Below, one piece after another: positions 18,242 to 27,370 of a stretch of DNA of 64,000 bases. The stretch lies in assembly GCA_016786885.1 (NCBI GenBank), contig JAEUVO010000022.1:1-64000 (forward strand), in the 5' to 3' direction. This stretch comes from Chitinophagaceae bacterium. Its GTDB lineage: Bacteria > Bacteroidota > Bacteroidia > Chitinophagales > Chitinophagaceae. The stretch's first letter is position 1, and every line of letters starts with the position of its first letter. A program made the translations under genes and the position numbers. Under the pieces are notes generated by a model. It was given only the letters and a program-made list of their open reading frames with translations, searched no databases and was not told the origin of the DNA.

Positions 18242-19375
18242 ATGCCCGTAACATCAGAATCTGCCATTAATAAAACAATGCAAAAAGATTTCCTTCCGCT
18301 TGAAGGAACCGATTACGTAGAATTTTATGTGGGTAATGCTAAACAGGCGGCCCATTATTATATGAGTGCCTTTGGTTTCCAGGCTCTTGCCTATGCAGGA
18401 CCCGAAACCGGGGTGAAAGACAGGGCCAGTTATGCGGTCCGTCAGCACAAACTCACTTTTGTATTAACAACCCCATTGAGAACAGACAACCCGATTGCCG
18501 ACCATATATATAAACATGGTGATGGAGTAAAAGCTTTGTCACTAAGAGTGCCGGATGCTACGAGTGCATGGAATGAGACGACCGAAAGGGGTGCGAAAAG
18601 CTATATGGAGCCCATCCGGCTGAAAGATGCTGACGGTGAACTGGTGATGAGCGGCATTCATACGTATGGAGATACAGTTCACTTATTTATTGAGCGGAAA
18701 AATTACAATGGAGCTTTTATGCCCGGTTACAGGCCATGGAATAATCCTCATTTTAAACCCTCAGACACAGGATTACTTTATGTTGATCACTGTGTGGGTA
18801 ATGTTGGCTGGAACCGGATGAATCCATGGGTAAAATTTTACGAGGATGTGATGGGCTTTAAAAATATATTGTCTTTTGATGATGAAGATATCTCTACTGA
18901 ATATTCTGCTCTTATGAGTAAAGTAATGAGCAGTGGAAATGGGTTTGTGAAATTTCCCATTAACGAACCCGCAGAAGGAAAGAAGAAAAGCCAGGTGGAA
19001 GAGTACCTTGAATTTTACAATGGTGAGGGTTGTCAGCATGTGGCAATGGCGACAAACGATATTGTAAAAACGGTAAAAGAACTACAAAGCCGGGGAGTGG
19101 AATTCCTCAAAGTGCCCACATCGTATTATGATGATCTGCTGGACAGAGTAGGCCATATTGATGAAGACCTGGAACCATTAAGAGAACTGGGTATACTTGT
19201 GGACAGGGATAATGAAGGTTATTTGTTACAGTTGTTCTCAAAACCTGTTGAAGACAGACCCACACTTTTTTTCGAGATCATTCAGCGGAAAGGAGCGAAG
19301 AGCTTTGGCAAAGGGAATTTTAAGGCACTTTTCGAAGCAATAGAACGGGAACAGGAAGCAAGAGGAAATCTCTGA
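18242..19375 (+). CDS. hppD: 4-hydroxyphenylpyruvate dioxygenase
   Basis: A 377-residue VOC-fold Fe(II) dioxygenase with two domains. The metal ligands are visible at the expected places: His183 (VDHCVGNVG), His266 (GCQHVAMATNDI) and Glu345 (LFFEIIQRKG). The C-terminal GKGNFKALFEAIEREQ segment matches the helix that gates the HPPD active site. It converts 4-hydroxyphenylpyruvate to homogentisate in tyrosine breakdown. Homogentisate 1,2-dioxygenase and later pathway genes are not in the window. ATG 18242 is preferred to a TTG two codons upstream. Confidence 0.95.
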   Translation: MPVTSESAINKTMQKDFLPLEGTDYVEFYVGNAKQAAHYYMSAFGFQALAYAGPETGVKDRASYAVRQHKLTFVLTTPLRTDNPIADHIYKHGDGVKALSLRVPDATSAWNETTERGAKSYMEPIRLKDADGELVMSGIHTYGDTVHLFIERKNYNGAFMPGYRPWNNPHFKPSDTGLLYVDHCVGNVGWNRMNPWVKFYEDVMGFKNILSFDDEDISTEYSALMSKVMSSGNGFVKFPINEPAEGKKKSQVEEYLEFYNGEGCQHVAMATNDIVKTVKELQSRGVEFLKVPTSYYDDLLDRVGHIDEDLEPLRELGILVDRDNEGYLLQLFSKPVEDRPTLFFEIIQRKGAKSFGKGNFKALFEAIEREQEARGNL

Positions 19376-19389
19376 TACAATTTTGTAGA

Positions 19390-19431
19390 AAGTACGAAGT
19401 ATTAACAAGCAGTTGTTGATATTTCGTACTT
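19390..19431 (+). terminator. Long stem-loop after HPPD
   Basis: AAGTACGAA and TTCGTACTT pair perfectly, and the inner arms (TATTAACAA with TTGTTGATA) continue the stem with one mismatch and one wobble, leaving a GCAG loop. It lies 14 bases after the HPPD stop and is followed by ATTATTAG, not a clean T-run, so it may stabilise the 3' end rather than terminate. Confidence 0.5.
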
Positions 19432-19534
19432 ATTATTAGCAGGGTCTCAGGCCTTTTTAAGTATATTTACAAAAGTTTGGCAATTAGCCAATAACAATAT
19501 CTTTAACCGGCCGTTGATTCAGTAAGTGGAAATA

Positions 19535-20734
19535 ATGAAGAACCTTTTTTTTATTCTGTTATCAGTTAGTATTGTTCTTGCATCAGCAGGGCAGCCTTCT
19601 CCTACAGCTTCAAAGGGGGGCAGTAACTCTTACTCATTTATTGACTACCAAAAAACTTTTCCAAGACCTAATGAGGCATTGGAAAAAAAGGAAGATACCC
19701 TGCAAAAACAATTTGAGGCAAAGAAATTGCAATGGCCTGCCAAATACCTGTACATCCGTTCTTTCAAGTACGATAGCCAGCTGGAAGTTTGGGTAAAAAA
19801 TGATGTAAAAGATCAGTTCCAGTTATTTAAAACATACAAAGTTTGCGCATTGGCCGGTTCATTGGGACCCAAAAGGATGCAGGGGGACTACCAGGTGCCG
19901 GAAGGATTTTATTATATCAATGAGTTCAATCCAAGAAGTAATTATTACTTATCACTGGGTATAAATTACCCCAATGTATCTGACAAAATACTGAGTGATT
20001 CATTAAAACCGGGTAGTGAAATTTATATACATGGTAGTTGTGTTACTGTCGGTTGTATACCCATCCGGGATGAACAGATCGATGAACTGTATATTTTAGC
20101 AGCACATGCAAAAGACCAGGGTCAGGATTTTATTCCTGTTCATATTTTCCCGATTCGTTATAATGTAGAGAAGAGTATAAAATACCTTGAGAGCCTGACA
20201 AAAGACGATGGGGAACTAAAGAAATTTTCTGACAGGCTTGAGGATGCTTTTGATTATTTTGAAAAGTATAAGCAATTGCCTGTGGTATTGATTGGGGAAA
20301 AAGGAGAGTATATCATCAATGAGGCTGCACCTAAAAAAATTAAAGCGGTAGCGGAAACAAAACAACCCGTCAAAAGAATTCCTGTTCAGCACAGGGAAAG
20401 AAATGTTGGCACATTGGCTGATGCGGTTCATCAATGGCCGCAATACCCCGGAGGCGGGCAGGCTTTTATGAAGTACCTTGAATCTTTGGGAAATGAAATG
20501 ACTGCTTATTTGCCAAGAGGCATTAACAAAGCTTTTATCCAGGTGGAATTTATTGTTGACAAGGATGGCGTTCCGGTTAATTTCAAAGTATTAAAAGGTC
20601 TAAAGGAAGGGGAGGATTTTAATGATGAACTTATATCCCGCCTTGAGAAAATGGGTACCTGGCAGCCAGCAACATTGCATGAAAAGCCGGTGGCAAAAAA
20701 AATGATTCAGACAATTACTGTGGAAGCTAACTGA
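19535..20734 (+). CDS. Secreted L,D-transpeptidase (YafK type) fused to a TonB C-terminal-like domain
   Basis: A 399-residue protein. Residues 1-20 are a signal peptide ending Ala-Gly-Gln. The YkuD/YafK catalytic domain covers about 60-215 and has His166-Gly-Ser-Cys and the catalytic Cys174 in HGSCVTVGCIPI, with VPEGFYYINEFNP before it. Residues about 290-399 resemble a TonB C-terminal domain (GGGQAFMKYLESLG, then INKAFIQVEFIVDKDGVPVNFKVLKG, ending KKMIQTITVEAN). L,D-transpeptidases make 3-3 peptidoglycan crosslinks or attach proteins. The added TonB-like domain is unusual. The true start is set by the signal peptide. Confidence 0.85.
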   Translation: MKNLFFILLSVSIVLASAGQPSPTASKGGSNSYSFIDYQKTFPRPNEALEKKEDTLQKQFEAKKLQWPAKYLYIRSFKYDSQLEVWVKNDVKDQFQLFKTYKVCALAGSLGPKRMQGDYQVPEGFYYINEFNPRSNYYLSLGINYPNVSDKILSDSLKPGSEIYIHGSCVTVGCIPIRDEQIDELYILAAHAKDQGQDFIPVHIFPIRYNVEKSIKYLESLTKDDGELKKFSDRLEDAFDYFEKYKQLPVVLIGEKGEYIINEAAPKKIKAVAETKQPVKRIPVQHRERNVGTLADAVHQWPQYPGGGQAFMKYLESLGNEMTAYLPRGINKAFIQVEFIVDKDGVPVNFKVLKGLKEGEDFNDELISRLEKMGTWQPATLHEKPVAKKMIQTITVEAN

Positions 20735-20749
20735 ACCAGTTTCAGCTTA
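20726..20749. terminator. Possible shared hairpin between convergent genes
   Basis: GCTAACTGAA pairs with TTCAGCTTAGC with one bulge, spanning the stop codons of the transpeptidase gene (+) and the aspartate kinase gene (-). There is no T-run, so this is a weak call. Confidence 0.25.
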
Positions 20750-22004
20750 GCAGGAATTGAACAGTTTCAGGAGTTTGTTGTCTTAGTAATAAAGACTTTC
20801 CGGCAGTAAGTTTTTCAACTATTTCTTTATTGTAATGACGAATGGTCAATAATGACAAGCCTTTTTTTACCTGCACATCAAGGAAAGCAGAGGCTTCTAA
20901 TGCCAGCTTTTCAATTTTTTCAGTTCTGTCATCCAGCACACATAGAAAACTGATCGCCCCATTTTGTGTCAGGTTGGGTTTAATATGCAGTTTTTCAAAA
21001 AGATGATACAAGTGACCAACATGCTGTTCTCCAACAAATGAAAAATCTCTCGAATTCATTTCCAGTAAGGCCTGTTTTTCTTTCAGTACAATAATAGGAG
21101 GTAAGTTATGAAAAGGTTTGTTATGTATCACTGTTCCCGGTAAGGAGGGGTCTAAAAAGCATTTAACAAATAATGGGATGCCCTTGTTTTGAAGCGGCTT
21201 GATTGTTTTTGGGTGAATGACCTGTGCTCCATAATAAGCCATTTCAATGACTTCGTTGTAGTTCAGCTCCGGTATGGACAAGGCATCGGGAAATTGTTTT
21301 GGGTCTGCATTCATCACAGATTCTACATCCTTCCAGATAGTTTGACTGTCTGCATCCAGCATATTGGCGAAAACTGCAGCAGTGTAGTCACTGCCTTCTC
21401 TGCCGAGTGTCGTGCTTTCGTTCTCATCAGTGGCGCCAATAAAACCCTGTGTTAAAACGATATTATTTTTGTTCAATTCGGGCACTACCAGTTCATCCAC
21501 TTTTTGTTTGGTAAACTCCCAGTCAATGGATGCATCCCTGAAATCATCATCTGTTCTGAATATATCACGGATATCCAGCCATTTATTTCCCACGCCTGCT
21601 TCATTCAGGTATGCACTTACGATGGAAGTGGAAAACAGCTCGCCGGCACAAACCACCTGGTCGTAATAGTAGTCGTAATCTCTTACAGGGCTATCGTGAA
21701 GCAGCCATTCTACTTCGGTAAAAAAATCTTTTAATTGCGCTTCGCAAGGAAGGTAGTGTGTAACTAAGAGATGCTTAGCAGTAGTGAGGTGTTGTTGTTT
21801 CACCTGGTCGAATAATTGCAATGCTTCCTCTTTTTTACCGGTATAAAAGGCGTCTGCAACTTTTTCAAGTGCATTGGTTGTTTTGCCCATGGCAGACACA
21901 ATGACCACAATTTTTTCCTTGTCCCAATGTTTCATAATAGGGACAAGGTTCTTTATTCTATCTATGCTATTGACTGAAGCACCACCGAATTTGAAGACCT
22001 TCAT
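20742..22004 (-). CDS. lysC: Aspartate kinase, monofunctional
   Basis: A 420-residue protein starting MKVFKFGGASVNS, the aspartokinase KFGGxSV signature. The kinase domain contains EGSDYTAAVFANML (substrate loop, here preceded by Gly-Arg) and MAYYGAQVIHPKTIKPL. The last 130 residues form the ACT regulatory region (SRDFSFVGEQHVGHLYHLFE). It phosphorylates aspartate, the first step to lysine, threonine and methionine. No homoserine dehydrogenase domain is fused. The frame is open upstream, but the KFGG motif sets ATG 22004. Divergent from fbp. Confidence 0.9.
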   Translation of the reverse strand: MKVFKFGGASVNSIDRIKNLVPIMKHWDKEKIVVIVSAMGKTTNALEKVADAFYTGKKEEALQLFDQVKQQHLTTAKHLLVTHYLPCEAQLKDFFTEVEWLLHDSPVRDYDYYYDQVVCAGELFSTSIVSAYLNEAGVGNKWLDIRDIFRTDDDFRDASIDWEFTKQKVDELVVPELNKNNIVLTQGFIGATDENESTTLGREGSDYTAAVFANMLDADSQTIWKDVESVMNADPKQFPDALSIPELNYNEVIEMAYYGAQVIHPKTIKPLQNKGIPLFVKCFLDPSLPGTVIHNKPFHNLPPIIVLKEKQALLEMNSRDFSFVGEQHVGHLYHLFEKLHIKPNLTQNGAISFLCVLDDRTEKIEKLALEASAFLDVQVKKGLSLLTIRHYNKEIVEKLTAGKSLLLRQQTPETVQFLLS

Positions 22005-22097
22005 TGTTTTCCTGACAGGTTGATAAGGCGGCAAATGTCGTTAATATTCCTTTTCAATCTCTCATCTTGTTGACTTTTCAACTCCCACCCAAACCCT

Positions 22098-22105
22098 TAC
22101 TTTTG
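22098..22105 (+). promoter_or_regulatory. Predicted -7 box of the fbp operon
   Basis: TACTTTTG matches TAnnTTTG, 21 bases upstream of the fbp ATG. A TTG about 25 bases upstream is a poor-distance -33 candidate. Confidence 0.4.
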
Positions 22106-22126
22106 CTCAGACCCAAACTTGCCAAC

Positions 22127-23143
22127 ATGTCTATAAACAGAAAGATTTTAACCCTGGATGAATTTACCATTCAGCAGCTAAGAGATTTTCCTAATGCCAC
22201 CGGGGAATTGTCACGGCTTTTGCGGGATATTGGCTTAGCAGCAAAAAGAGTGAATGTGGAAGTGAATAAAGCCGGCCTGGTGGATATCCTTGGCGATGCA
22301 GGTACGGTTAATGTGCAGGGGGAAGAGGTAAAGAAGCTGGATGTTTATGCGAATGATCAGTTTACCGGCGTTTTGAGGCACGGTATCAGTTGTGCGGGTA
22401 TTGCCAGCGAAGAGTTGGATGATTTTGTGGCTTTTGATGATGAGATCAGTAAGAAATCAAAGTATGTGTGCCTGTATGACCCTCTGGATGGCAGCGCCAA
22501 TATTGATGTAAATGTATCTATTGGTACCATATTCTGTGTGTACAAAAGGGTTTCCCCGATTGGAACAGCCGTAACCATTGAAGATTTTTTGCAACCAGGT
22601 AATCAGCAAGTGGCTGCCGGTTACATGATTTATGGTTCATCCACTATGCTTGTGTATGCAACCCGGAGGGGAGTAAATGGCTTTACCCTTGATCCTTCAA
22701 TAGGTGAGTGGACGTTGAGTCATGCCGACATAAAATGCCCGGAACTGGGTAAAATATATTCTGTAAATCAGGGTAACTTTTTTAAGTATGACGAAGGAGT
22801 AAAAAAATATATTACTGCCTGCCAGAAAAAGGATAAGACAAATGGTGGGCCTTATACCCAGCGTTATATTGGAAGTATGGTAGCTGATGTGCATCGTAAC
22901 CTGATAAAGGGAGGTATTTTCACTTACCCGGGTACTACAGATAAGCCAAAAGGTAAACTCAGGTTATTGTATGAATGTAACCCTTTTGCTTTTATTGTTG
23001 AAGTAGCCGGTGGTAAAGCTACTGATGGGAAAAAAAGAATATTAGATATTCAGCCGACAGAGTTACACCAGCGAACACCATTTTTTGTAGGCAGTAAGCT
23101 GATGATGGAAGAACTGGAGACCTATCTCAACGACAAAGCATGA
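22127..23143 (+). CDS. fbp: Fructose-1,6-bisphosphatase, class I
   Basis: A 338-residue protein with the class I FBPase metal-site motif [19 protein letters not shown] near 120-138 and the substrate segment [24 protein letters not shown] near 280-303. It removes the 1-phosphate of fructose-1,6-bisphosphate in gluconeogenesis, in the cytoplasm. Start is ATG 22127; the frame upstream is open but contains the promoter. Its stop overlaps the GNAT gene start as ATGA. It leads a six-gene operon. Confidence 0.96.
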   Translation: MSINRKILTLDEFTIQQLRDFPNATGELSRLLRDIGLAAKRVNVEVNKAGLVDILGDAGTVNVQGEEVKKLDVYANDQFTGVLRHGISCAGIASEELDDFVAFDDEISKKSKYVCLYDPLDGSANIDVNVSIGTIFCVYKRVSPIGTAVTIEDFLQPGNQQVAAGYMIYGSSTMLVYATRRGVNGFTLDPSIGEWTLSHADIKCPELGKIYSVNQGNFFKYDEGVKKYITACQKKDKTNGGPYTQRYIGSMVADVHRNLIKGGIFTYPGTTDKPKGKLRLLYECNPFAFIVEVAGGKATDGKKRILDIQPTELHQRTPFFVGSKLMMEELETYLNDKA

Positions 23144-23607
23144 TAACCGTTATTGATTATACAGATAAGTATCAACCTGACTTTAAAAGATTGAACCTGG
23201 AATGGCTGGATAAATATGATCTGACAGAGTCACACGATCTTGAAATATTAAATGATCCTTCCGGAACGGTCATAGCAGGCGGGGGCTGTATTTTTTTAGC
23301 AATGGACGGAAATAAAGTAATTGGCACAGCTGGTTTATGGAAGGCGAATGAAAAGGAGTATGAATTGGTGAAAATGGCAGTTGATCCTGCATACAGGGGA
23401 CAGGGAATCAGTAAACTGTTACTGCAATGCTGCCTGAACGAAGCGAAGAGGTTAAGAGCAGAAAAGCTTTTGCTTTTCTCGAACAGCCAGCTGAAAGCTG
23501 CATTGAGCTTGTATGAAAAATATGGATTCAGGTATGTTGAAGTTGCTGATGCTCCATTCCTGACAGCGGATGTAAAAATGGAATTATCTTTATTCCCAAG
23601 CATTTAA
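23140..23607 (+). CDS. GNAT-family N-acetyltransferase
   Basis: A 155-residue protein with the acetyl-CoA-binding signature: [20 protein letters not shown] (about 77-96), an R-G-x-G-x-S pyrophosphate loop, and a following [33 protein letters not shown]. Such proteins acetylate amino groups of small molecules or proteins; the acceptor is unknown. It overlaps fbp by 4 bases and ends 1 base before the ABC gene, so it is translated from the same operon. Confidence 0.88.
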   Translation: MITVIDYTDKYQPDFKRLNLEWLDKYDLTESHDLEILNDPSGTVIAGGGCIFLAMDGNKVIGTAGLWKANEKEYELVKMAVDPAYRGQGISKLLLQCCLNEAKRLRAEKLLLFSNSQLKAALSLYEKYGFRYVEVADAPFLTADVKMELSLFPSI

Positions 23608-23608
23608 A

Positions 23609-24370
23609 ATGAGTAATACAATAATATCTGTAAAGAACCTGGTAAAGAACTACGGTAACTTCCAGGCAGTGAAAGGAATTTCGTTTGATGTGATGGAAGG
23701 TGAGATTTTTGGACTACTCGGCCCTAATGGTGCCGGCAAATCAACTACGCTGGAGATCATTGAAACCCTTCGTGAAAAAACCAGTGGGGAAATAATAGTG
23801 GATGGATTGAACCTGGATAAGCAACCGAACGAGATCAAGAAGATAATCGGTGTGCAGTTGCAAACCAGTGGTTATTATCCCGGTTTAAATCTTTTGCAGC
23901 TAATCGAACTTTTTTGCGGCTTATACAACCGTGATGTAGACCCTATGGAATTACTGGAAATGGTGAACCTGAAAGATAAAGCAAAAGCAAAAGTGAAAGA
24001 ACTGAGCGGCGGCCAGAAGCAACGTTTTTCAGTTGCAACAACATTAATCAATCAACCCAGAATTATTTTCCTGGATGAACCCACAACAGGCCTGGATCCT
24101 CAGGCAAGAAGAAGCTTGTGGGAGTTGGTAAAAAATATAAGGTCAAGAGGAACAACGGTTATTATTACAACGCATTATATGGATGAAGCAGAGTATCTCT
24201 GTGACAGGGTGGCAATTATAGATGCAGGAAAGATCATTGCAATGGACTCTCCTGATAAACTGGTTGATAATCTGGTGGCATCAGGTTTTGAAAGACCAAA
24301 AGAAATGAAGATGGCTAATCTGGAAGACGTATTTATCAGCCTGACAGGCCATTCATTAAGAGAAGGATAA
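23609..24370 (+). CDS. ABC transporter ATP-binding protein (ABC-2 type)
   Basis: A 253-residue ATPase with Walker A GPNGAGKST (about 36-44), signature LSGGQKQR (about 132-139), Walker B IIFLDEPTTGLDP (about 151-163) and the switch His in IITTHYMDEAEYLCD. The closest pattern is the DrrA/NatA-like group used with ABC-2 permeases. No permease is next to it, so it must pair with a membrane protein elsewhere. It sits between GNAT and FKBP genes with 1- and 6-base spacings. Confidence 0.92.
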   Translation: MSNTIISVKNLVKNYGNFQAVKGISFDVMEGEIFGLLGPNGAGKSTTLEIIETLREKTSGEIIVDGLNLDKQPNEIKKIIGVQLQTSGYYPGLNLLQLIELFCGLYNRDVDPMELLEMVNLKDKAKAKVKELSGGQKQRFSVATTLINQPRIIFLDEPTTGLDPQARRSLWELVKNIRSRGTTVIITTHYMDEAEYLCDRVAIIDAGKIIAMDSPDKLVDNLVASGFERPKEMKMANLEDVFISLTGHSLREG

Positions 24371-24376
24371 ATAAAT

Positions 24377-24817
24377 ATGAGTATTCAGAATAAATTAAAA
24401 GAATTTATGCAGGGAAAAATTGAAACACAAAAAGCTGCAGGTACGGCTTTTATGGCAGAAAACAAATTGAAAGGCGGTGTAATAGAATTACCTGAGGGGA
24501 TACAGTATGAAGTGATTAAAGAAGGAAATGGGGACCAACCGTTACTCAGGGACACAGTAAAAGCCCACTACAAAGGATCTCTGTTGGACGGAAAAGAATT
24601 TGATAATTCTTTTAAGAGGGGTCAACCTTTTTCTGCACCTCTTACAGCATTAATTAAAGGCTGGCAGATTGCATTGCCGCTGATGAAAGAAGGAAGCCAT
24701 TGGAGATTATGGATACCTTCACACCTGGCATACGGAGACAGGGGAGCCGGTAGTGATATCCCCGGCGGCGCTACACTTATTTTTGAAGTTGAGCTGATTG
24801 AAATTATAAAACGATAA
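24377..24817 (+). CDS. FKBP-type peptidyl-prolyl isomerase, cytoplasmic
   Basis: A 146-residue protein with an N-terminal helical part and an FKBP domain from about 45 (TVKAHYKGSLLDGKEFDNSF, then LIKGWQIALPLMKEGSHWRLWIPSHLAYGDRGAG, ending FEVELIEI). It catalyses cis-trans isomerisation of prolyl bonds. No signal peptide is present, so it is likely cytoplasmic, unlike many related FkpA/Mip proteins. Member of the fbp operon. Confidence 0.92.
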   Translation: MSIQNKLKEFMQGKIETQKAAGTAFMAENKLKGGVIELPEGIQYEVIKEGNGDQPLLRDTVKAHYKGSLLDGKEFDNSFKRGQPFSAPLTALIKGWQIALPLMKEGSHWRLWIPSHLAYGDRGAGSDIPGGATLIFEVELIEIIKR

Positions 24818-24826
24818 ATTTTTTCT

Positions 24827-25366
24827 ATGTCTGTTGCTGCAGTTGACCCCCGTTATCCGATCGGGCAGTATGAGCCAAAACCATTTTCTATTGAGCAAAA
24901 GATAGAATGGCTGGCAGATATAAAATTTCTGCCCTTACACATTGAGAATGCAATTCTAAACCTGGATGAGGCTCAGTTACAAACACCTTACAGGGAAGGG
25001 GGATGGACGGTACATCAGTTGGTGCATCATGTGGCAGACAGTCATATTAATGCCTATTGCAGGTTCAAAGTTACCCTCACGGAAGATAATCCTACTATTA
25101 AAACATATGAGGAACAGCATTGGGCTGAACTTAATGATGTAAAAAAACTTCCGGTCAATATTTCAATTACATTGTTGCATGCATTGCATGTCCGCTGGTA
25201 TGAGACATTAAAGTATGTAACGGATGATGATTGGAATAACAAAACAGCCTATCACCCCGGACTTAAAAAAACTGTGCGGTTATGGTTCCTGTTGGGTATG
25301 TATGCCTGGCATGGTAAACATCATGTGGCACATATTACTTCACTCAGAGAAAGAAAAGGGTGGTAA
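24827..25366 (+). CDS. yfiT: YfiT-type DinB-fold metal-dependent hydrolase (putative bacillithiol transferase)
   Basis: A 179-residue DinB/YfiT-superfamily four-helix protein. It starts in the YfiT style (DPRYPIGQYEPKPFS) and has GGWTVHQLVHHVADSHINAY, with the conserved metal His after 'LVH', and a second His cluster WHGKHHVAHI near the C-terminus, the expected Zn/Ni ligands. In Firmicutes, BstA/YfiT transfers bacillithiol to electrophiles. The window also has bshC and bshB1, which supports that role. In the same operon, 1 base before the NUDIX gene. Confidence 0.85.
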   Translation: MSVAAVDPRYPIGQYEPKPFSIEQKIEWLADIKFLPLHIENAILNLDEAQLQTPYREGGWTVHQLVHHVADSHINAYCRFKVTLTEDNPTIKTYEEQHWAELNDVKKLPVNISITLLHALHVRWYETLKYVTDDDWNNKTAYHPGLKKTVRLWFLLGMYAWHGKHHVAHITSLRERKGW

Positions 25367-25367
25367 A

Positions 25368-25916
25368 ATGAAATGGAAAACTCTCTCTTCAGAATATCTT
25401 TTTAATGATAAATGGTTTAAAGTACGCCGTGATAAATGTGAAACTTCTGGCGGAAAGATCGTTGATCCTTATTATGTGTATGAATTTTCTACCTGGGTAG
25501 GGGCCTTACCTGTTACTGAGGAGGGAAAAATTATCATGGTAAGGCAATACCGGCATGCACTTGGCGAAACCTGTATCGAGATTCCCGGTGGCTGTGTCGA
25601 TGACACAGACAATGATGTTGAGTCTGCCATTGCAAGGGAATTGCTGGAAGAGACTGGTTATTCTTTTTCATCTTTTGATTATCTCGGTAAAATTTCACCT
25701 AATCCTTCCACTAACTCTAATTTGTTGCACATGTTCCTGGCAAGGGGGGGAAAGAAAGTAGCAGAGCAAAAACTGGATGAGAACGAAGAGATAGAAGTAC
25801 TGGAGATGAGCATGGATGAATTAAAGCAGTTACTCAGGGAGAATAAGATCATCCAGGGCATGCATGTTTCCTGTATCTTATATGCACTGGAGAAGTTGGG
25901 TGAATTACACTATTAA
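25368..25916 (+). CDS. NUDIX hydrolase, ADP-ribose pyrophosphatase-like
   Basis: A 182-residue protein. The core Nudix helix is visible as RELLEETGY with the metal-binding REXXEE. The preceding G-x5-E half of the box is atypical (GGCVDDTDNDVESAIA): an Asn or Asp replaces the usual Glu. IIMVRQYRHALGETCIEIPGG is the pattern of ADP-ribose pyrophosphatases (NudF-like). It probably splits ADP-ribose or related nucleotides. The start is ATG 25368, 1 base after the yfiT stop. Its stop overlaps folC's stop (convergent). Confidence 0.85.
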   Translation: MKWKTLSSEYLFNDKWFKVRRDKCETSGGKIVDPYYVYEFSTWVGALPVTEEGKIIMVRQYRHALGETCIEIPGGCVDDTDNDVESAIARELLEETGYSFSSFDYLGKISPNPSTNSNLLHMFLARGGKKVAEQKLDENEEIEVLEMSMDELKQLLRENKIIQGMHVSCILYALEKLGELHY

Positions 25917-27289
25917 CGAAAGAATGTCCATGCTGCCATTTCAATAGCATCAAAAACACTTGTAGAATATTCCTCCTTCCCCCATATTTCCCTTACACTG
26001 TTCAGGCTTACTTCACCCACCAGGAAAATACTTCCGCAAACAATGATCATATCTTTTTTCGTTGCTTTGTGAGAAGCACTATAAAGAGAGAAATTGACAT
26101 TTGAAAATGTTTTCCCTTTTAACCCATACCGGGTTGCTTTTACAGCCAATTCTTCTTCAGGCATGGCTCTTGGTATTTGTGCCCTGGTGAAATAGTAAGT
26201 TGCATTCGTCGGCAGAAGCTCAAGTACCTTTTCTGTTTCCTTGTCTTTTACCATACCAATGATAATATGCAATTGCTGATGTTCTATTAGCTCTATTTGC
26301 TGTACCAGTTGTTTTATGCCATCTACATTATGTGCCACATCCAACACAACCAGAGGAGAGTTATGAATGATCTCCCATCGGCCATGAAGGCCTGTCAATT
26401 TTTTTGATTGTGTAAGTGCCTTATGAATTATTTTATCACTGATACTCCAGCCTTTTTGTTGTAATTGGGAACAGGTTTCAAGAACGGTCAGCAGGTTTTT
26501 TGTCTGGTATATTCCCGGCAGGTCAAGATGGTATGTTTTATGGTCTGTATGATGTTCCTCTGCCACTTCCACAATCAGTTGATGCCTTTCCCAATTCCAG
26601 TCTGTAATTTGTCTTTTATGAGAAGCAATATGCAGATGAGTATTTTTTTCTATTGCTACTTTTTCAAACACTGGTTCGGTTTCGGGTAACACTTCTCCGA
26701 TTACTACAGGGATTCCCGTTTTTATTATTCCAGCTTTTTCAAAAGCAATTTTTTCTAAACTATCGCCCAGCATATTCATATGGTCCCAACCTATGTTGGT
26801 GATGACAGAAAGTTCGGAAGTAATAATGTTGGTACTGTCCAATCTTCCACCCAGGCCGGTTTCAATAATAGCGATATCAATCTTTTGTTGAGCAAAATAA
26901 TCGAAAGCCATTGCCACAGTAATTTCAAAAAAACTGGGCTCCAGCTTTTCAATAAGCGGTTGTATCCTCTCAGTAAAATCAACGACGTATTGTTCGGGTA
27001 TCATTTTGCCGTTCACTTTTATTCTCTCCCGGAAATCTTTCAGGTGCGGGGACGTATAAAGACCTGTTTTATAACCGGCAGTTTGTAAAATAGCGGCCAG
27101 CATGTGACTGACTGAACCTTTGCCATTGGTTCCGGCTATGTGAACCGATTTGAATTGCTGATGCGGATTACCCAACGATTGGCAAAGTTCTATGGTGTTG
27201 GTAAGATCTTTTTTGAATGCAGCGGCACCAATACGACTAAACATAGGTAGCCGGGTAAATAAATAATCAATGGTCTGCTCGTAATTCAT
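25913..27289 (-). CDS. folC: Bifunctional folylpolyglutamate/dihydrofolate synthase
   Basis: A 458-residue Mur-ligase-family protein. The ATP-binding P-loop reads VHIAGTNGKGSVSHMLAAIL near 50-69. Other markers are ETGLGGRLDSTN near 143, and VLDVAHNVDGIKQLV near 315. FolC joins glutamate to dihydropteroate and folates. The C-terminus ends with a short tail AIEMAAWTFFR. It converges with the NUDIX gene with a 4-base overlap. The promoter (below) is 5 bases before ATG. Confidence 0.92.
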   Translation of the reverse strand: MNYEQTIDYLFTRLPMFSRIGAAAFKKDLTNTIELCQSLGNPHQQFKSVHIAGTNGKGSVSHMLAAILQTAGYKTGLYTSPHLKDFRERIKVNGKMIPEQYVVDFTERIQPLIEKLEPSFFEITVAMAFDYFAQQKIDIAIIETGLGGRLDSTNIITSELSVITNIGWDHMNMLGDSLEKIAFEKAGIIKTGIPVVIGEVLPETEPVFEKVAIEKNTHLHIASHKRQITDWNWERHQLIVEVAEEHHTDHKTYHLDLPGIYQTKNLLTVLETCSQLQQKGWSISDKIIHKALTQSKKLTGLHGRWEIIHNSPLVVLDVAHNVDGIKQLVQQIELIEHQQLHIIIGMVKDKETEKVLELLPTNATYYFTRAQIPRAMPEEELAVKATRYGLKGKTFSNVNFSLYSASHKATKKDMIIVCGSIFLVGEVSLNSVREIWGKEEYSTSVFDAIEMAAWTFFR

Positions 27290-27294
27290 CAGGG

Positions 27295-27302
27295 CAAAAG
27301 TA
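27295..27302 (-). promoter_or_regulatory. Predicted -7 box of folC
   Basis: Minus strand reads TACTTTTG, a full TAnnTTTG match 5 bases before the folC ATG. A terminator for the TonB-like gene lies just upstream (27321-27349), so folC has its own promoter. Confidence 0.5.
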
Positions 27303-27320
27303 CTGTTTGCTATAAATAAA

Positions 27321-27349
27321 AAACCATTCCGGTTTGGACGAAATGGCTT
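27321..27349 (-). terminator. Rho-independent terminator after the TonB-like gene
   Basis: On the minus strand AAGCCATTTCG pairs with CGGAATGGTTT (11 bp with two wobbles) around a 7-base loop, followed by a T-rich tail (TTTATTTAT). It lies 22 bases past the stop at 27371. Confidence 0.75.
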
Positions 27350-27370
27350 TTTCCCTTCAGTAATCTTTTG

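Noticed and set aside
23172..23603. Open frame of about 143 codons opposite the GNAT gene
   Set aside because: The GNAT protein has a clear acetyl-CoA motif and operon context; this opposite frame is Ser/Phe-rich and has no signature.
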